A stretch of 11,992 nucleotides of DNA, taken from the NCBI GenBank assembly GCA_050305135.1, contig JBNLET010000105.1, forward strand, positions 1-11,992, given 5' to 3'. Both the position numbers and the translations under genes were made by a program. Under the pieces are notes generated by a model that saw only the letters and a program-made list of their open reading frames with translations, had not been told where the DNA came from and ran no database searches. This DNA comes from Cognatazoarcus sp050305135. GTDB taxonomy: Bacteria > Pseudomonadota > Gammaproteobacteria > Burkholderiales > Rhodocyclaceae. Positions 1-5,781 of this stretch are shown here, in pieces (the stretch's first letter is position 1; the number at the start of each line of letters is the position of its first letter).

Positions 1-1
1 C

Positions 2-1198
2 CGGGTGGCCGAGGGCGACAGCGAGATCGCGCGCATGCTGGCCGACGACACCAAGAACCGGGCCGAGAACCTGATGATCGTCGACCTGTTGCGCAACGAC
101 CTGGGCCGCATCGCCGAGACCGGCAGCGTGCAGGTGCCGGCCTTGTTCTCGGTCGAGCCCTACCAGACGGTGTTCCAGATGACCTCGACGATCGAGGCCC
201 GGCTGCCGCCCCAGACCGGCTTCGATACGCTGCTGCGGGCGCTGTTTCCCTGCGGCTCGATCACCGGCGCGCCGAAGCACCGCACGATGCAGATCATCGC
301 CGAGCTGGAGAACGCCCCGCGCGGCCTGTACACCGGCAGCATCGGCTGGATCGACGCGCCCGAGCGTGACGCGGCCTGCGGCGACTTCTGCCTCTCGGTG
401 GCGATCCGTACCGTCACGCTGGAGGCCCGCGGCGAGGGCCTGGCCCATGGCAGCATGGGGATCGGCGCCGGCATCACGATCGACAGCCGGGCCGAGGAGG
501 AATACGAGGAGTGCGTGCTGAAGGCCCGCTTCCTGACCGACCTGGAACCGGGCTACTGTCTGTTCGAGACGATGCACGCGGTGCGCGACGACGGCGTGCG
601 CCACCTGGAGCGGCACCTGGCGCGGCTGGCGGCGAGCGCGCGGCAGCTGGGTTTCGCCTGCGATGCGGGCCACATCGGCGAGGCCGTGTCGTCGCAGGCA
701 CGCAGCCTGGCGGCGGACGGCCCGTCGCGGATGCGGCTGGCGCTGCATCGCGACGGCCGCTTCGACCTGGTCGTGGCGCCGCTGGATCCGCTCGCCACCG
801 ACGCGCAAGGCCGGGTCGGCCTGCTGCTGGCCGGCGAGCCGGTGGACGGCGACGACCCGTTCCTGCGCCACAAGACCACGCTGCGCCGCCGCTACGACCG
901 GGCGATCCGGCAGGCGGCGGCGCGCGGCGCGTTCGACGTGTTGTTCGTCAATCGCGCCGGCCGGCTGACCGAGGGCGCGCGCAGCAATGTCTTCGTGAAG
1001 CTCGACGGCCGGTGGTTCACGCCGCCGCTCGCCGACGGCCTGCTGCCCGGCGTGATGCGCGGCGTGCTGCTGGACGACCCGGCGCTGGCGGCGCGCGAGC
1101 GCGCGCTGACGCCGGCCGACCTCGACCGGGCCGAGGCCATCCTGCTCAGCAATGCGCTGCGTGGCGCCGTGCCGGCGCGGCTCGTCGGAGCCTGCTGA
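2..1198 (+). CDS. pabBC: Aminodeoxychorismate synthase component I fused to aminodeoxychorismate lyase (PabB-PabC), 5' partial
   Basis: The protein makes p-aminobenzoate for folate in the cytosol. The PabB part aminates chorismate with ammonia from a PabA glutaminase, and the PabC part removes pyruvate. The reading frame is open at the left edge, so the PabB N-terminus lies outside the window. The visible PabB C-terminal part (about 180 residues) has the chorismate-binding motifs NRAENLMIVDLLRNDLGR, QMTSTIEA, FPCGSITGAPKHRTMQII and GAGITIDSRAEEEYEE. A class IV aminotransferase domain follows with almost no linker, from GYCLFETM onward. Its probable PLP lysine is in HKTT (codon 872-874), followed by LTEGARSNVFV, LLPGVMRG and a C-terminal LLSNALRGAVPARLV. 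The stop shares one base with the next start (TGATG), so the two genes are probably translationally coupled. PabB-PabC fusions are known in proteobacteria. An anthranilate synthase is unlikely given the fused lyase. Confidence 0.95.
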   Translation, partial: RVAEGDSEIARMLADDTKNRAENLMIVDLLRNDLGRIAETGSVQVPALFSVEPYQTVFQMTSTIEARLPPQTGFDTLLRALFPCGSITGAPKHRTMQIIAELENAPRGLYTGSIGWIDAPERDAACGDFCLSVAIRTVTLEARGEGLAHGSMGIGAGITIDSRAEEEYEECVLKARFLTDLEPGYCLFETMHAVRDDGVRHLERHLARLAASARQLGFACDAGHIGEAVSSQARSLAADGPSRMRLALHRDGRFDLVVAPLDPLATDAQGRVGLLLAGEPVDGDDPFLRHKTTLRRRYDRAIRQAAARGAFDVLFVNRAGRLTEGARSNVFVKLDGRWFTPPLADGLLPGVMRGVLLDDPALAARERALTPADLDRAEAILLSNALRGAVPARLVGAC

Positions 1199-1866
1199 TG
1201 CGCCTCGCGCTGTTCGACCTCGACCATACGCTGATCCCGTTCGACAGCACGATGCAGTGGCTGCGCTTCATGATCGAGGCCGGCGAGGTGCCGGCCGGTC
1301 GCGACGAGGACTACCTGGAATGCTGTCGCCAGTACCTGGCCGGCGAGCTCGACGTGGTGGCGCTGCACCAGTGCGCGATGGCCCCGCTGGCCGATCGTAC
1401 GCTGCACGAGCTGGCGCTCTGGCAGCACCGTTTCGCGCAGGCCGTGGTGGACGAACGACTGCCGCAGGTGGCCCGCGACCTGGTCGGCAGGCATCGGGCG
1501 CGAGGCGAGATCTGCTGCGTCGTGACCGCCACCAGCGACGTGGTCGCGCAGCCGTTCGCCCTTGCGCTCGGCAGCGCCGAACTGATCTGCAGCCGGGTCG
1601 GTCGGGTCGGCGAGCGCTTGACCGGCGCGATCGAGGGCGAGCCCTGCCACGGCTTCGGCAAAGTGCGTCTGGTCACCGCCTGGCTGGCGCGGCAAGGCCT
1701 CGCCTGGGCCGATCTGGAGTCGAGCTGCTTCTACAGCGATTCGATCAGCGACCTGCCGCTGTTGAGCTTCGTCACCGAGCCGGTCGCGGTGCGGCCGGAC
1801 GAGGCGCTGCGCGTGCATGCGGAGAAGGAAGGCTGGCGCGTGGTCGATTCGCTCGAGGCCGCCTGA
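1198..1866 (+). CDS. HAD superfamily subfamily IB phosphatase (SerB-like)
   Basis: This 222-residue cytosolic protein is a probable phosphomonoesterase of the haloacid dehalogenase superfamily. All four catalytic motifs are visible: motif I FDLDHT with nucleophile D7 and acid/base D9, motif II VVTATSD (residues 108-114), motif III lysine K155 in GFGKVRL, and motif IV YSDSISDLPLL with D181 and D185. The C-terminal VAVRPDEALRVHAEKEGW matches the usual ending of the SerB-like IB group. The ATG overlaps the pabBC stop by one base, so the gene depends on translation of that gene, and it converges on folK 21 bp further on. The substrate cannot be read from sequence. Relatives are annotated as phosphoserine or histidinol phosphatases. 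The neighbourhood (pabBC, folK) makes a role in folate synthesis conceivable, but that is inference. Similar HAD-IB genes sit near folK in other betaproteobacteria, as I recall. Confidence 0.9.
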   Translation: MRLALFDLDHTLIPFDSTMQWLRFMIEAGEVPAGRDEDYLECCRQYLAGELDVVALHQCAMAPLADRTLHELALWQHRFAQAVVDERLPQVARDLVGRHRARGEICCVVTATSDVVAQPFALALGSAELICSRVGRVGERLTGAIEGEPCHGFGKVRLVTAWLARQGLAWADLESSCFYSDSISDLPLLSFVTEPVAVRPDEALRVHAEKEGWRVVDSLEAA

Positions 1867-1887
1867 CCGATGCCGCCGTGCGTGCCG

Positions 1888-2376
1888 CTACTCCGGCGGC
1901 AGGCGCTCGATGCGCTGGTCGGCACAGCCGGCCAGCAGCTCGCGCGCCGGGCCCCGGCCCGGGATCACGCAGTCCGGCCACAGCTCCAGCAGCGGCAGCA
2001 GCACGAAGGCGCGCTGGTGGCAGCGCGGATGAGGCAGCGTCAGTTGCGCATCGTCCTGCTGCAGCTCGCCGAACAGCACGATGTCGAGGTCCAGCGTGCG
2101 CGGCGCATTGCGGAAGCTGCGCTCACGTCCGTGCGCCAGCTCGATCGCCTGCAGGGCCGCCAGCAACTGCAGCGGCGACAGCGTCGTGGCGACGCGCGCC
2201 ACCGCATTGACGAAATCCGGCTGCGCGTCGTAGCCGACCGGGGCGCTGGCGTAGTGGGACGAACAGGCCTCGACGACGACGCCGTCGATCGCATCGATCG
2301 CATCGACCGCGGCGCGCAGTTGCGCGCGCGGCCGATCGAGATTGCTGCCGAGTCCGAGGTAGGCCTGGCTCTGCAT
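1888..2376 (-). CDS. folK: 2-amino-4-hydroxy-6-hydroxymethyldihydropteridine pyrophosphokinase (HPPK)
   Basis: HPPK transfers pyrophosphate from ATP to 6-hydroxymethyl-7,8-dihydropterin, giving the substrate that dihydropteroate synthase joins to p-aminobenzoate. The 162-residue length is typical of monofunctional FolK. Diagnostic features are the N-terminal AYLGLGSNLDRP, the pterin and ATP region SSHYASAPVGYDAQPDFVNA, the signature RTLDLDIVLFG with its metal-binding aspartates, and LPHPRCHQRAFVLLPL. The chosen ATG is preceded by GGAG about 10 bases upstream and gives the canonical start just before the Y-x-GLGSN motif. The reading frame stays open far upstream, but that stretch overlaps the divergent decarboxylase gene and has no FolK homology. 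The gene ends in TAG, 21 bp from the convergent HAD gene, with no obvious terminator between them. It supplies the same pathway as the pabBC product. Confidence 0.96.
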   Translation of the reverse strand: MQSQAYLGLGSNLDRPRAQLRAAVDAIDAIDGVVVEACSSHYASAPVGYDAQPDFVNAVARVATTLSPLQLLAALQAIELAHGRERSFRNAPRTLDLDIVLFGELQQDDAQLTLPHPRCHQRAFVLLPLLELWPDCVIPGRGPARELLAGCADQRIERLPPE

Positions 2377-2396
2377 GGATCGCTCCGGACGTGCAC

Positions 2397-2424
2397 TTGG
2401 AAGGCCGCCATTGTCCCCTAGAAT
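2397..2424 (+). promoter_or_regulatory. Sigma70-type promoter of the PLP decarboxylase gene
   Basis: In the 78-bp gap between the divergent folK and decarboxylase genes, TTGGAA (2397-2402) and TAGAAT (2419-2424) stand 16 bp apart. They match the -35 and -10 consensus in 4 and 5 of 6 positions. Transcription would begin near 2431, about 24 bases ahead of the ATG at 2455. In a 70% GC background this is a good match, but it is a pattern call only. No clear promoter for folK was found on the other strand. Confidence 0.55.
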
Positions 2425-2454
2425 CGAATCTCGATCGCCACCACCTGCCCACCG

Positions 2455-3660
2455 ATGTTGATCCAGACCCTGACCAAGCGCTGGCAGCTCGCCGCCGATT
2501 CGGACGCCGGCAGCCGGCAATTGCGCGAGATCGCCGCGCAGCGGGGCACGCCGTTCTTCCTGCTGCTGGCGGCGATGATGCAATCGCGCACGGCGGCGCT
2601 GCGCGAGGCGATGCCGGCCGGGCTGCAGCTGTACTACTCGATCAAGGCCAACCCGAACCTCGGCGTCGTCGCCGAGATGGCGCAGCTGACGGACGGCTGC
2701 GACGTGGCCTCGGCGGCCGAGATCGAACTCGCGCTGGCGGCAGGCGTGCGCGGCGAGGCGCTCAGCATGACCGGCCCCGGCAAGAGCGACGACGACCTGG
2801 CGGCGGCCGTCGCGGCCGGCGCGCTGGTGGTGCTGGAGTCGGTGGACGAGGCGCGCCGGCTGGCCCGGCTGGCGCCCGGCGCCCGGCCGCGGGTCGCGCT
2901 GCGGGTCAATCCGCCGTTCGAGCTGGCGGCCGAATCGCGCATGGGCGGCGGGCCGCGCAAGTTCGGCGTGGATTCGGAGATCGCCGGCGCCGCGTTGCGC
3001 GAGCTGGCCACGCTGCCGCTGGCCTTCGAAGGCCTGCACATCTACGCCGGCTCGAATTGCCTGGATGCGCAGGCGATCGCCGATGCGATGCGCGCGACGC
3101 TGTCGCTGGCGACCGAGCTGGCACCGCTGGCGCCGATGCCGCCGTCGGTGCTGAACCTGGGCGGCGGCTTCGGCATCCCGTGCTTCCCGGGCGAACGGGC
3201 GCTCGAGCTCGCGCCGCTCGGCGAGGCGCTGGCGGCGCTGTCGCACGACGCGGCGCGCCGCTTGCCCGGTGCCGCGCTGCGCATCGAGCTCGGGCGCTAC
3301 CTGGTCGGCGAGGCCGGCATCTACGTCTCGCGGGTGCTGGAGCGCAAGGCGTCGCGCGGCCACGACTACCTGATCCTGCAGGGCGGCCTGAATCACCACT
3401 GGCACGCTACCGGCGCGCTCGAAGGCCGCCGCCACCTGCATTTCCCGCTGTGGGTGGTCGGTGGCGCCGGACGTCCGACCGTGCCGGTCACGGTCTGCGG
3501 CCCGCTGTGCGCGCCGCACGACACCTGGGCCGAGAACCTGAGCCTGCCGCAGGCCGGGCCGGGCGACCTGGTGGTGGTCTACCAGTCGGGCGCCTATGCC
3601 GCCGGCGCCAGCCCGCAGGACTTCATGCTGCGGCCCCGCGCGGAGGAGTTGCTGGCCTGA
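2455..3660 (+). CDS. Fold-type III PLP-dependent decarboxylase (diaminopimelate/ornithine decarboxylase family)
   Basis: This 401-residue cytosolic enzyme has the alanine-racemase-like barrel and beta domain of group IV decarboxylases. The PLP lysine is K64 in YYSIKANP. The phosphate-binding GGGFG is at residues 236-240, HIYAGSN is at 195-201, and ELGRY (278-282) precedes the second half. The active-site cysteine that reaches across the dimer is C352 in CGPLCAPHDTWAE. A tyrosine in QSGAYAAGASPQDFMLRP (377-394) closes the site. The GPLC-x-P-x-D and GAYxxxASPQxF patterns resemble the exosortase-A-associated and BtrK-like (carrier-protein-linked glutamate) branches more than LysA, so the substrate may not be free diaminopimelate. 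No exosortase, carrier protein or lysine gene is nearby. The ATG at 2455 has a poor ribosome-binding site but follows a good promoter, and no better start keeps the N-terminus. It is a single-gene unit, with an inverted repeat eight bases after the stop. Confidence 0.88.
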   Translation: MLIQTLTKRWQLAADSDAGSRQLREIAAQRGTPFFLLLAAMMQSRTAALREAMPAGLQLYYSIKANPNLGVVAEMAQLTDGCDVASAAEIELALAAGVRGEALSMTGPGKSDDDLAAAVAAGALVVLESVDEARRLARLAPGARPRVALRVNPPFELAAESRMGGGPRKFGVDSEIAGAALRELATLPLAFEGLHIYAGSNCLDAQAIADAMRATLSLATELAPLAPMPPSVLNLGGGFGIPCFPGERALELAPLGEALAALSHDAARRLPGAALRIELGRYLVGEAGIYVSRVLERKASRGHDYLILQGGLNHHWHATGALEGRRHLHFPLWVVGGAGRPTVPVTVCGPLCAPHDTWAENLSLPQAGPGDLVVVYQSGAYAAGASPQDFMLRPRAEELLA

Positions 3661-3667
3661 ACGGGAC

Positions 3668-3696
3668 GGCTGTCACGCGGCCGGAGGGTGACAGCC
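3668..3696. repeat. Perfect 9-bp inverted repeat after the decarboxylase gene (possible terminator or operator)
   Basis: GGCTGTCAC (3668-3676) and GTGACAGCC (3688-3696) are perfect reverse complements separated by 11 bases. The position, eight bases past the stop at 3660, suits a transcription terminator. However, no T-run follows and the loop is long, so it would have to act with Rho or only protect the 3' end. The TGTCAC/GTGACA arms could equally be a dimeric regulator site belonging to the downstream promoter region. Confidence 0.5.
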
Positions 3697-3731
3697 TGTA
3701 CCGGGATTGCCACCGGCGGCGGCGCTGCCGC

Positions 3732-3770
3732 GTGTTCGGCTGGCCCGAACACCGACGCGGCGGTGTTCGG
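3732..3770. promoter_or_regulatory. Three GTGTTCGG half-sites: candidate enhancer for the sigma54 promoter
   Basis: GTGTTCGG occurs at 3732-3739, its exact reverse complement CCGAACAC at 3745-3752 (5-bp spacer, forming a dyad), and GTGTTCGG again at 3763-3770. A 7-of-8 match, GTGTTCGA, lies at 3858-3865. The dyad is about 230 bp upstream of the -24 element, within the range over which bacterial enhancer-binding proteins act. I do not recognise the motif as that of a named regulator. Confidence 0.55.
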
Positions 3771-3981
3771 AAACGCCGGACGGCCGTCCAGTAAATCTCG
3801 ATTTTCGCGCCGTGCCGTTCCGGTTAGCCTAGGCACTGTCCGGTGCGAGCGGGCGTGGTGTTCGATTCCTCTCCTCTCTCCCGCACCGACTTCCCTCGGT
3901 AGGTGTGTGCACCGCGGTTCGCGCCGGACTCTTTTTTCGCCGATCGGCGACAGGAACTCGGCGCTTGCCCCGGGGCGCCGC

Positions 3982-3998
3982 TTGGCACGACACTTGTT
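3982..3998 (+). promoter_or_regulatory. Sigma54 (-24/-12) promoter of the formate dehydrogenase operon
   Basis: TTGGCACG, then four bases, then TTGTT matches the sigma54 consensus YTGGCACG-N4-TTGCW. The GG at 3984-3985 is ten bases from GT at 3996-3997, where the consensus has GC, so the -12 dinucleotide is imperfect in one base. Transcription would begin near 4009, leaving about 50 bases of leader before the ATG at 4060. Enhancer-like half-sites upstream fit the requirement of sigma54 for an activator. Formate genes under sigma54 are known (FhlA in E. coli). Confidence 0.62.
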
Positions 3999-4012
3999 TC
4001 AAACCATCCTGA

Positions 4013-4030
4013 CGGGGCCTGCAGGCCCCG
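4013..4030. repeat. 18-bp perfect palindrome in the formate dehydrogenase leader
   Basis: CGGGGCCTGCAGGCCCCG reads the same on both strands. It starts about four bases after the predicted sigma54 transcript start and ends 29 bases before the start codon. In RNA it would form a seven-pair GC stem with a TGCA loop at the very 5' end of the mRNA. That could stabilise the message, or the DNA could be a repressor site over the start of transcription. Confidence 0.55.
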
Positions 4031-4059
4031 CGCCGGACGGACTTCCACGGATAGGGCCG

Positions 4060-5781
4060 ATGACGAACAAGCTGCCTTCAGGGCGTCGTGGGCGAACTCG
4101 CGGGCTTCCCCGCGGGCGCGCGCTGGACCCCGCCGCAATGGCCGAGCTCGAGCAACTGCTCGCCGGCCGCTCCAACGCACCGGATCTGCTGATCGAGCAT
4201 CTGCACCGCCTGCAGGACCACTACGGCCACCTGTCGGCGCGCCACCTGCGCGCGCTGGCGCAGTGGATGCGGATGCCGATGGCGGCGGTGTTCGAGACCG
4301 CCACCTTCTACGCCCATTTCGACATCGTCGACGACGGCGAGGCGCCGCCGCCGGCCGTGACGATCCGGGTGTGCGACTCGCTGTCCTGTCAGTTGGCGGG
4401 CGCCGAGCGCTTGAAGGAAAGCCTGGCCGCCGGTGTCGATGGCGGCGAAGTGCGGGTGATCAGCGCGCCCTGCATGGGGCGCTGCCACGAGGCGCCGGTG
4501 GTCGAAGTGGGCCACCGCCACCTCGGCAATGCGACGCGGGCCTCGGTGGCGGCGCTGCTGTCGGCCCGCGAGCTGGCGCCCGAGGCGATCGACTGGCAGC
4601 GGCTGGACGCCTATCGGGCCGAGGGCGGCTTCGCGCTGCTGCAAGACCTGCGCGCCGGCCGGGTGAGCATCGACGGACTCGCCGCCGCGCTGGAAACGGC
4701 AGGCCTGCGCGGCCTCGGCGGGGCCGGCTTCCCGACCTTCCGCAAGTGGGGCTTCGTGCGCGCCGAGCCGGCGCCGCGCTACGTGGTGATCAATGCCGAC
4801 GAGGGCGAGCCGGGCACCATCAAGGACCGACACTACCTGGAGCGCGCGCCGCACCAGTTCCTCGAAGGTGCGCTGATCAGCGCCGAGGCGGTCGAGGCCG
4901 GCGCCATCTACATCTACCTGCGCGACGAGTATCCCGGCCTGCACCGGGTGCTGCGCGAGGCGATCGTCGAACTGGAAGCGGCCGGGCTGGCGCAGCCCGG
5001 CTTCATCGTGCTGCGGCGCGGCGCCGGCGCCTACATCTGCGGCGAGGAGTCGGCGCTGATCGAGTCGCTCGAGGGCAAGCCCGGCAAGCCGCGCCACCGG
5101 CCGCCGTTCGTGGCCCAGCGCGGCCTGTTCGACCGGCCGACGCTGGTGAACAACGTCGAGACGGTGTACTGGATTCCCGAGATCCATCGCCGCGGCGCCG
5201 ACTGGTTCGCCGGCCACGGCCGCCATGGCCGCAAGGGGCTGCGCAGCTATTCGGTGTCGGGCCGGGTCAACAAGCCGGGCGTGCATCTGGCGCCGGCCGG
5301 CATCACGCTGGCGGAACTGATCGACGAATACTGTGGCGGCATGCTGGACGGCCATCGGCTGCTGGCCTACCTGCCGGGCGGCGCCTCGGGCGGCATTCTG
5401 CCGGCCTCCAAGGCCGACATCCCGCTCGACTTCGACACCTTGCAGCCGCATGGCTGCTTCATCGGCTCGGCGGCCGTGATCGTGGTGTCCGACCAGGACG
5501 ATCTGCGCGCCGTGGTGACCAACCTGATGGCCTTCTTCGCCGACGAGTCCTGTGGCCAATGCACGCCGTGCCGGGTCGGCACCGAGAAGATGCTCGCCAT
5601 GCTCGAGCGCGACGAGTGGGACGTGGCGGCGCTGAAGCAGCTCGCCCAGGTGATGATGGACGCGTCGATCTGCGGCCTCGGCCAGGCCGCGCCGAATCCG
5701 GTGCTCGGCGTACTGGAGCATTTCCCGACGCAACTGGCGGCACAGGGCATCCGCCTGCTGCGGCAGGAGGCGAAGCAATGA
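4060..5781 (+). CDS. fdhB: NAD-dependent formate dehydrogenase beta subunit (NuoE-NuoF fusion)
   Basis: This subunit takes electrons from the formate-oxidising alpha subunit and passes them through Fe-S clusters and FMN to NAD+ in the cytosol. The 573 residues comprise two domains. A NuoE-like thioredoxin-fold domain (about 25-170) has four [2Fe-2S] cysteines, C105 and C110 (C-x4-C) and C138 and C142 (C-x3-C). A NuoF-like domain (about 185-570) has the FMN/NADH motifs GLGGAGFPTFRKW (218-230) and NADEGEPGTIKDR (245-257), then [4Fe-4S] cysteines C498, C501, C504 and C538. Length and fusion match the beta subunit of Methylobacterium FDH1 (about 570 residues) rather than the separate FdsG and FdsB of Rhodobacter or Cupriavidus. 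The ATG at 4060 has only a weak ribosome-binding site (GGATAGGG) but sits correctly behind the sigma54 promoter. ATG 4138 is a possible later start. The gene overlaps fdhA by four bases (ATGA). Confidence 0.94.
   Translation: MTNKLPSGRRGRTRGLPRGRALDPAAMAELEQLLAGRSNAPDLLIEHLHRLQDHYGHLSARHLRALAQWMRMPMAAVFETATFYAHFDIVDDGEAPPPAVTIRVCDSLSCQLAGAERLKESLAAGVDGGEVRVISAPCMGRCHEAPVVEVGHRHLGNATRASVAALLSARELAPEAIDWQRLDAYRAEGGFALLQDLRAGRVSIDGLAAALETAGLRGLGGAGFPTFRKWGFVRAEPAPRYVVINADEGEPGTIKDRHYLERAPHQFLEGALISAEAVEAGAIYIYLRDEYPGLHRVLREAIVELEAAGLAQPGFIVLRRGAGAYICGEESALIESLEGKPGKPRHRPPFVAQRGLFDRPTLVNNVETVYWIPEIHRRGADWFAGHGRHGRKGLRSYSVSGRVNKPGVHLAPAGITLAELIDEYCGGMLDGHRLLAYLPGGASGGILPASKADIPLDFDTLQPHGCFIGSAAVIVVSDQDDLRAVVTNLMAFFADESCGQCTPCRVGTEKMLAMLERDEWDVAALKQLAQVMMDASICGLGQAAPNPVLGVLEHFPTQLAAQGIRLLRQEAKQ

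Larger units (their letters stand above)
3661..4059. other. 399-bp regulatory intergenic region ahead of the formate dehydrogenase genes
   Basis: No gene is supported here. A reading frame is open through it, but its translation has no recognisable domain and it contains promoter-like DNA. In order it holds an inverted repeat (3668-3696), a cluster of GTGTTCGG half-sites (3732-3770), a 12-bp palindrome GGACGGCCGTCC (3778-3789), a short AT-richer patch (about 3790-3808) that could bend or bind IHF, a further half-site GTGTTCGA (3858-3865), a pyrimidine-rich run (about 3867-3881), a sigma54-type promoter (3982-3998) and an 18-bp palindrome (4013-4030). The layout is that of an enhancer-dependent promoter. 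The stretch 3890-3980 shows nothing I can name apart from a run of six T. Confidence 0.7.

Noticed and set aside
2287..2304. Tandem 9-bp repeat GATCGCATC inside folK
   Set aside because: It encodes the DAIDAID stretch of the HPPK N-terminal region and is adequately explained by coding sequence and local slippage.
1888..3519. Long minus-strand frame extending folK to 543 residues
   Set aside because: Only the last 162 residues resemble FolK. The upstream part is antisense to the decarboxylase gene, is Arg/Gln-rich and lacks domains, and a ribosome-binding site supports the start at 2376.
3841..3888. Possible tRNA or structured RNA (TTCGATTCC with flanking CGGTGCG/CGCACCG arms)
   Set aside because: The T-loop-like string has no complementary T-stem, no anticodon or D-arm could be laid out, and the interior is a pyrimidine run.
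3932..3937. Run of six T as an intrinsic terminator
   Set aside because: Only a weak stem of about four pairs precedes it on the plus strand. The palindrome CGCCGATCGGCG follows it, in the wrong order for either strand.
3688..4059. In-frame N-terminal extension of fdhB by 124 residues
   Set aside because: It would cover the sigma54 promoter and enhancer-like repeats, has no domain similarity, and exceeds the usual length of fused NuoE-NuoF subunits.
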